A stretch of DNA of 15,159 nt from an uncultured Hyphomicrobiales bacterium (GTDB lineage Bacteria > Pseudomonadota > Alphaproteobacteria > Rhizobiales > Beijerinckiaceae). Under the pieces are notes generated by a model. It did no database searches. It had not been told where the DNA came from and saw nothing but the letters and a program-made list of their open reading frames with translations. The stretch lies in the NCBI GenBank assembly GCA_903903935.1, contig CAIVAX010000184.1:1-15159 (forward strand), written 5' to 3'. This document shows, one piece after another, positions 14,735-15,159 of the stretch (position 1 is its first letter; every line of letters begins with the position of its first letter). Made by a program: the position numbers and the translations under genes.

Positions 14735-14870
14735 CGCTCAAGACAGAATCCCGTCCTGCTTGCAGGATTGGCCTTCACTCAAGACAGAATCCCGTCCTGC
14801 TTGCAGGATTGGCCTTCACTCAACAAAAAGGCCCGTCCCTTGCGGGGCGGGCCTTTGGAATTGACAGAAT
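14709..14870. repeat. tandem hairpin repeat, 41-base unit, four copies
   Basis: Copies lie at 14709-14749, 14750-14790, 14791-14823 (truncated) and a diverged 39-base copy at 14832-14870. Copies 1-3 are identical apart from one G/A difference in copy 1 and the shortened end of copy 3. Each contains the inverted repeat TCCTGCTTGCAGGA. Copies 1 and 4 are preceded by AAAAAGG, completing a longer stem; copies 2 and 3 are preceded by GACAGAAT instead. The whole unit repeats, so these are not CRISPR spacers. Confidence 0.9.
14827..14856 (-). terminator. strong intrinsic terminator of the Tim44-domain gene
   Basis: AAAGGCCCG (14827-14835) pairs with CGGGCCTTT (14848-14856), and TCCC with GGGG inside, giving a 13-bp stem with one G-U pair and loop TTGC. 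On the minus strand the stem ends in TTTTTG. It lies about 24 bases past the Tim44-domain stop. The A-run on the other side could also let it work on the plus strand. Confidence 0.85.
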
Positions 14871-14879
14871 GGGAAGGGC

Positions 14880-15159
14880 TCAAGCGGCCTGTTGAATGGC
14901 CGAGAGTTTCCAATCTAGGGATGAGCTACCGCTGGGGCGCGTGAAGGTCCACACTTCCGTTGCCTCGCTAGGAGATTGCGTATTGCCAGAGATGACCTGA
15001 CCATTGCCGCGATCCACAACCAGATCGACCATGCTAAAGCGCATGGCGACTGTGGCATAATCGGCGCCAGCCTCGCTCCACGCCTCTGAGAGATCACCTT
15101 GCAACAGGCGCACACCTGAAACGCGATTGGCCTGACCCTTTTGCAACATTTCGGCAATA
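14880..15159 (-). CDS. Tim44-domain protein, C-terminal part (runs off the right edge)
   Basis: Only the last 93 or so residues are in the window; the 5' end lies beyond 15159. The segment ANRVSGVRLLQGDLSEAWSE, then DYATVAMRFSMVDLVVDRGN, then EATEVWTFTRPSGS, and the end WKLSAIQQAA match the C-terminal Tim44-like domain of alphaproteobacterial proteins (TimA type), which are usually membrane-anchored at a Gly-rich N-terminus. These are related to the mitochondrial import motor subunit Tim44; their bacterial role is poorly defined. The stop is followed by a strong intrinsic terminator, so this gene ends its transcript. Confidence 0.85.
   Translation of the reverse strand, partial: IAEMLQKGQANRVSGVRLLQGDLSEAWSEAGADYATVAMRFSMVDLVVDRGNGQVISGNTQSPSEATEVWTFTRPSGSSSLDWKLSAIQQAA

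Noticed and set aside
14709..14823. CRISPR-like array of regularly spaced palindromic repeats
   Set aside because: The whole 41-base unit repeats, so there are no unique spacers. The units are terminator-like hairpins, and no cas genes are nearby.

Overview
The window reads as chromosomal DNA of an alphaproteobacterium, most likely of the order Hyphomicrobiales (Rhizobiales). Four things point that way: a membrane-bound ferritin gene (mbfA) preceded by a palindrome resembling the Irr iron-control element of this order; the C-terminus of an alphaproteobacterial Tim44-domain protein; a DUF1285 / CoA-pyrophosphatase / cca gene cluster; and a MoxR / DUF58 / DUF4159 / vWA membrane-protein operon. 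It is moderately GC-rich and densely coded. I saw no tRNA, rRNA, CRISPR array, transposase or phage gene.

Left part (1-2906, minus strand). A compact operon runs DUF1285 protein, NUDIX CoA pyrophosphatase, CCA-adding enzyme, each joined to the next by a 4-base ATGA stop/start overlap. A possible 32-codon ORF upstream of DUF1285 is joined in the same way. Just beyond the cca stop, still on the minus strand, lies a stretch that clearly encodes the C-terminal part of 2-isopropylmalate synthase (LeuA). Its N-terminal catalytic barrel cannot fit because cca occupies that space, so this is a rearranged remnant or an assembly join.

Centre (3075-10019, plus strand). Four tightly packed genes encode a MoxR AAA+ ATPase, a DUF58 protein with a MIDAS-like motif, a 953-residue BatA-like/DUF4159 membrane protein and a 708-residue membrane protein with vWA and glutamine-amidotransferase-like regions. 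The set looks like an envelope complex: a cytoplasmic AAA+ motor and DUF58 adaptor acting with two large membrane-anchored vWA proteins. Its cellular role is not known to me, and it is the best candidate here for an undercharacterised system.

Right part (10035-15159). Two minus-strand housekeeping genes (GNAT acetyltransferase, NUDIX hydrolase) are followed by a plus-strand pair: mbfA, with an Irr-box-like palindrome upstream, and a metallophosphoesterase. Next come minus-strand genes for an unrecognised protein with a C-terminal membrane anchor, an NADPH-dependent FMN reductase with a good promoter and a palindrome across its -10 box, and the Tim44-domain protein that enters from the right edge. 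Between the last two lies an unusual array of repeated hairpins, one of them a strong intrinsic terminator, apparently insulating the reductase promoter from upstream transcription.
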